Virus record (IMG/VR): IMGVR_UViG_3300005340_000078
Span: 1 to 24,257 of that record
DNA from: a virus
Length of the DNA stretch: 24,257 nt
Direction: 5' to 3' (one strand)
The position numbers and the translations under genes were made by a program. Each line of letters begins with the position of its first letter. Within the stretch, counting starts at the first letter, position 1. This document shows positions 22,156-24,257 of the stretch, piece by piece. The notes under the pieces are model-generated. The model searched no databases. It was not told the DNA's origin and saw only the letters and a program-made list of their open reading frames with translations.

Positions 22156-22552
22156 CTACGACAAGGTGACGAAGGTGGACGAGCCGCTTACGTTGACTGA
22201 CGGGTCGTTCGAAGACTGGTTTGTAATCGAGCGCCGCGTCCACGACGGCCGGGCATGGTTCGAGCGCACTGGACCGCATTCCTCGTCGCTCTGTCTGTCG
22301 TCGCGGATCGGCAACGCCGACATCGAGGGAGACGCCGAAGAGATGCTGTCCATCGCCGACGCGATCAAGACGCGCGGGGCCGCCAGGCACAAGCGCTGCG
22401 CCGCGAAGACGACGCCCGACGGCGTAGAACTGTGGTCGCCTCGGAACAGCATCGGACGGACGCTGGTCCCGCTGTCGGTGGCTGATGCCCTGGCCGAGGA
22501 AATCACCCAGAAGCTGGCGACCCCCGAGCGATCCAAGGGAGGCGAGCCGTGA
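22145..22552 (+). CDS. Hypothetical protein, 135 residues
   Basis: ATG 22145 follows AAGGAG at 22131-22136 and overlaps the upstream gene by 11 bases. The protein is acidic at its start (MDVDYDKVTKVDEPLTLTDG), then beta-like (EDWFVIERRVHDGRAWFERT), then a helical region (GDAEEMLSIADAIKTRGAAR). It ends ERSKGGEP, encoded by an 18-base sequence repeated at the end of the next gene. No cysteine pattern or membrane helix. Its function is unknown; location in the recombination operon suggests an early accessory protein. Confidence 0.6.
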   Translation: MDVDYDKVTKVDEPLTLTDGSFEDWFVIERRVHDGRAWFERTGPHSSSLCLSSRIGNADIEGDAEEMLSIADAIKTRGAARHKRCAAKTTPDGVELWSPRNSIGRTLVPLSVADALAEEITQKLATPERSKGGEP

Positions 22553-22770
22553 GAATCCAGGCAACGTCACCGGGTAAGAAGTTCGACATCAAGGAGCGGG
22601 TGAGCGTGCTGAAGTTGTCGGCGGAAAACGTCGGCGAGGCTATCGACCTGGCGTGGGTCCTGAAGTTCATCGAGGACGAAGGGCTGGAGAAGCTGGGCGA
22701 GATGTGCATTGACCGCCCGTATTCCGAGCCGGAGCGACTCCCGACGCGGCGGCGATCCAAGGGAGGCGAG
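22529..22770 (+). repeat. 18-base direct repeat at two consecutive gene ends
   Basis: The sequence CGATCCAAGGGAGGCGAG occurs at 22529-22546 and again at 22753-22770. Both copies are in frame as RSKGGE at the ends of adjacent genes, and both lie just before the next GTG start, so the AAGGGAGG part may serve as its ribosome binding site. A shorter 12-base version (ATCCAAGGGAGG) lies at 19692-19703 before another start. Confidence 0.65.
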
Positions 22771-22779
22771 GGAGCGTGA
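22549..22779 (+). CDS. Small hypothetical protein, 76 residues
   Basis: GTG start overlapping the preceding TGA; ends in a GTGA overlap with the Lar-like gene. Mostly helical with basic and acidic patches (SPGKKFDIKERVSVLKLSAE; GEAIDLAWVLKFIEDEGLEK). The C terminus (RRRSKGGEGA) repeats the RSKGGE tail of the gene before it, through the same 18 bases. That sequence also includes a purine-rich AAGGGAGG that can serve as the ribosome site of the following gene, so the tail may be shaped by translation signals. No family recognised. Confidence 0.55.
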   Translation: MRIQATSPGKKFDIKERVSVLKLSAENVGEAIDLAWVLKFIEDEGLEKLGEMCIDRPYSEPERLPTRRRSKGGEGA

Positions 22780-22982
22780 GCGACAAACTGCAACCGTGTC
22801 CATTCTGCGGCAGTGAGAACGTCATGTTTCGCGTCGATGACGACGCCGGGGCGCGCGTCTGGTGCAACGCCTGCCTCGCGCTGGGACCACCGTTCGGGCG
22901 GATGGCACAAGAGAGCGCGATAGCGGCCTGGAATAATCGGCAGTCGGCGCACCCCCAGAAGAGAAAGAGGGACCCGCGATGA
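22776..22982 (+). CDS. Lar-like zinc-ribbon protein (restriction-alleviation family)
   Basis: A 68-residue protein with a GTG start overlapping the preceding stop. The pattern KLQPCPFCGSENV (C8/C11), then C30-x2-C33 (WCNAC), then AIAAWNNRQ near residues 48-56 closely matches the Lar-type family, where 'lkPCPFCGs..v' and 'AiaaWNrR' are the two hallmarks. Rac prophage Lar modifies host EcoKI restriction activity to protect phage DNA, so an anti-restriction role is possible. Many phage members of this family are untested and may simply be zinc proteins. The end overlaps the next gene by ATGA. Confidence 0.75.
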   Translation: MSDKLQPCPFCGSENVMFRVDDDAGARVWCNACLALGPPFGRMAQESAIAAWNNRQSAHPQKRKRDPR

Positions 22983-23128
22983 CGAGGCTGGGCAAGTTCA
23001 AGCCGCTGCCACGTCGAAAGCTGGAGAGGCTTTTGAGGCAGGGCGCCAAGTCAGCGGCGGAGTTGTTCCGCATCCTCGAAGCTTCTGCCCTGCCAAGGCC
23101 AGGTGAAATGGAGGCGAGACTTCGATGA
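22979..23128 (+). CDS. Very small basic protein, 49 residues
   Basis: ATGA overlap with the Lar-like gene and ATGA overlap with the following gene. The protein is strongly basic (MTRLGKFKPLPRRKLERLLR), followed by a helix (GAKSAAELFRILEASALP) and a short charged end. Overlapping junctions at both ends are typical of this genome's true genes. Basic, helix-forming small proteins can bind nucleic acid. No family recognised. Confidence 0.5.
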   Translation: MTRLGKFKPLPRRKLERLLRQGAKSAAELFRILEASALPRPGEMEARLR

Positions 23129-23412
23129 GCGCCCAGGTACCGACAGCGCGCGGGTCGCTCTGGACGACGCCCGCAGGAACATCGCCCGCGCTGACTCGGA
23201 AGCTCGCGAAGCTGGCGAAGGCGTGGGGCGCGCTCCCCGAGGCCGAGAAGCGACGGTTGATTGTCGCCAGCGCCAAGCGCGCCGAGAAGCGAGCCGCCGC
23301 ATTTCGACCGCGACGGATCAACCCACTGACGCTACTCAAGGTGCTCGATCGAGGCCGACACAAGGAAGGGATAGGAACCGATGAGCTACGACCAACGATT
23401 AGCCGACGCTGA
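23125..23412 (+). CDS. Basic helical protein, 95 residues, frame uncertain
   Basis: It starts in an ATGA overlap with the previous gene and runs 32 bases into the next gene. The middle is helical and very basic (LTRKLAKLAKAWGALPEAEK; RRLIVASAKRAEKRAAAFRP; RINPLTLLKVLDRG) with good G/C at third positions. The first 30 codons are less convincing in this frame. A second + frame (23103-23384, GTG start, ending in an ATGA overlap with the next gene) looks better there (ERPGTDSARVALDDARRNIA). Either one frame is a shadow or the gene has a frameshift. The listed frame is preferred for its protein-like middle. Confidence 0.45.
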   Translation: MSAQVPTARGSLWTTPAGTSPALTRKLAKLAKAWGALPEAEKRRLIVASAKRAEKRAAAFRPRRINPLTLLKVLDRGRHKEGIGTDELRPTISRR

Positions 23413-23866
23413 GCGCGACCTCGCCGCCCTCCGTAGCAGGCTGGATAGGGCTGAGGGGTTGCTGCGGGAAATCGATTTCGGCTGCGCTAACGAGGTGCTC
23501 GGAGAGGACGATTGCGGCGTGTGCCGGCCCTGCCGTGTTCGCACCTTCCTCGCTCCTACCCCACCCGGGCCGCCCCGGGACTACCACTTGCCTGAATGCG
23601 CGTACTTGAACAGCGACAGGACGTGTGATTGCGGGCGGGCTCCAGTTCCCGCAGCCGCCGTGCCCCTCAAGGAGCCGACGTGCGGCATGCGTCTCCCTAA
23701 TGGGATGGTCTGCGACAAACCACGGTCACATCGGGAGGGCTGTCTTATTAAGGAGCCGACCGACCCGACGACCTGCGTGTGTCCATTTCCGCGCACCAAG
23801 TGCCCAGCCTGCGACAACCCGTGCCGAGCCTGCCGTTACGCGCGCACCCCCGAGGTAACCCGATGA
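23381..23866 (+). CDS. Cys-rich protein with coiled-coil leader, 161 residues
   Basis: It begins MSYDQRLADAERDLAALRSR, a heptad-rich helix to about residue 32. It then has 16 Cys in pairs: DDCGVCRPC, TCDCGRA, CGMRLPNGMVCDKPRSHREG followed by C, then TTCVCPFPRTKCPACDNPCR and AC. Several zinc sites are likely. The CGMRL-NGMVC-SH-C stretch resembles a zinc motif common in GC-rich phages and actinobacteria. The N-terminal 11 residues are identical to those of the following gene, so the leader was duplicated. The purine-rich AAGGAAGGGATAGGAA precedes the ATG. Function unknown. Confidence 0.6.
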   Translation: MSYDQRLADAERDLAALRSRLDRAEGLLREIDFGCANEVLGEDDCGVCRPCRVRTFLAPTPPGPPRDYHLPECAYLNSDRTCDCGRAPVPAAAVPLKEPTCGMRLPNGMVCDKPRSHREGCLIKEPTDPTTCVCPFPRTKCPACDNPCRACRYARTPEVTR

Positions 23867-24257
23867 GCTACGACCAACGACTCGCCGACGCCGAGGCGAA
23901 GGTAATCGAACACGACAAGGCCATCGCGGAACTGCACGAGAAAGCCGAGGCCACCATCATCGCCCTCAAGGCGCGCATCACCGCCCTGGAAGCAGAGAGG
24001 GACGGCTGGGCGACGGCGGGCGTGCGAATCGAAGGCATGCTGCGCAAGGCGGAAGCAGAGAGAGACGAGGCCAAACGACACGCCGCAGGCCAACACCGCC
24101 GCGTGACCGAGCTGGAAGCGGAGAGGGACGCCGCCGCGAGAAACCGCGATTCCTGGGAGCGAGACGCAACCGACAAGTGGAAGCGGCTCCAGGCTGCCAG
24201 GGAAGCGCTGGAGGCGGCGAAGCGAGAAGCCGATACGATGTTCGTCCGTCCTGGCGT
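23863..24257 (+). CDS. Coiled-coil protein with 21-residue repeats, partial at window end
   Basis: It begins MSYDQRLADAE, identical to the previous gene's leader, and runs off the window without a stop, giving at least 131 residues. It is almost entirely Glu/Ala/Arg/Lys-rich heptad helix (LEAERDGW; AEAERDEAKR; LEAERDAAARNRD). The AERD motif recurs exactly every 21 residues, encoded by a 17-base motif with a 63-base period. This fits a long parallel or antiparallel coiled coil. It overlaps the previous gene by ATGA. It could be a structural scaffold, a host-takeover factor or an assembly protein; no family recognised. Confidence 0.6.
   Translation, partial: MSYDQRLADAEAKVIEHDKAIAELHEKAEATIIALKARITALEAERDGWATAGVRIEGMLRKAEAERDEAKRHAAGQHRRVTELEAERDAAARNRDSWERDATDKWKRLQAAREALEAAKREADTMFVRPG
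23988..24130 (+). repeat. Three 17-base in-gene direct repeats with 63-base period
   Basis: The motif GGAAGCRGAGAGRGACG occurs at 23988-24004, 24051-24067 and 24114-24130, with exactly 63 bases between starts. Each encodes E-A-E-R-D inside a coiled coil. Sixty-three bases are 21 codons, or three heptads, so the spacing keeps helical phase. It looks like tandem expansion of a heptad module. Confidence 0.7.

Noticed and set aside
21953-22552. Longer start for the gene beginning at 22145
   Set aside because: It would overlap the HNH gene for 200 bases with Ser/Thr/Pro-rich shadow sequence; AAGGAG at 22131-22136 supports the shorter start.
1-24257. tRNA genes, CRISPR arrays, insertion sequences, integrase or att sites
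   Set aside because: No cloverleaf, regular spacer-repeat array, transposase frame or integrase motif was seen on either strand; the repeats present are explained by gene duplication and coiled-coil coding.

Overview
This window is a stretch of a GC-rich, tailed double-stranded DNA phage genome (or prophage). The gene order and two recognisable head-completion/tail-plug families (P22 gp4-like at 4806-5486 and P22 gp10-like at 8064-9494) point to a short-tailed podovirus-type particle. Genes are packed almost end to end, mostly on the + strand. Stop and start codons often overlap as ATGA or GTGA, GTG starts are common, and no gap exceeds about 70 bases. High G/C at third codon positions suggests a GC-rich host. 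The lipoprotein signal on one gene suggests a diderm, probably proteobacterial, host, but nothing in the window names the host.

Region 1 (1-7649) is the late structural module. It holds the end of a probable major capsid protein, two tandem paralogous beta-helix-type proteins, a tiny Cys/His protein, a third beta-helix-type protein, a 542-residue protein with an N-terminal zinc-finger-like motif and a helical body, the gp4-like adaptor, two small unknown proteins and a tailspike with a pectate-lyase-like domain. A single minus-strand lipoprotein gene (7652-8011) then interrupts the operon just before the gp10-like gene.

Region 2 (9497-13633) holds a small protein and three consecutive proteins that fit the position and character of podovirus ejection (internal virion) proteins. 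Region 3 (13633-15608) holds a conserved 53-residue phage protein, two beta-rich virion-type proteins and an SGNH/GDSL esterase with visible catalytic residues. With the tailspike, these likely form the receptor-polysaccharide-degrading part of the particle. Region 4 (15610-16780) is the lysis cassette: small membrane proteins including a holin candidate, then a CHAP-type endolysin.

Region 5 (16777-17850) is a two-gene minus-strand island: an HNH endonuclease and a Cys-rich coiled-coil protein. It is divergent from an XRE-type HTH gene (17915-18358). That gene is followed by a perfect 12-bp palindrome in an AT-rich gap, a plausible operator/promoter zone for the early genes.

Region 6 (18428-24257) is an early/replication-recombination module of many small proteins. 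It includes several zinc-ribbon proteins, a RecT-like single-strand annealing protein, a small protein resembling DnaA domain IV, an HNH/recombination-type nuclease, a Lar-like zinc ribbon, and two proteins sharing an identical N-terminal leader, the second of which has a 63-nt-period coiled-coil repeat and runs off the window. No tRNA, CRISPR, IS element, integrase or att site was found.
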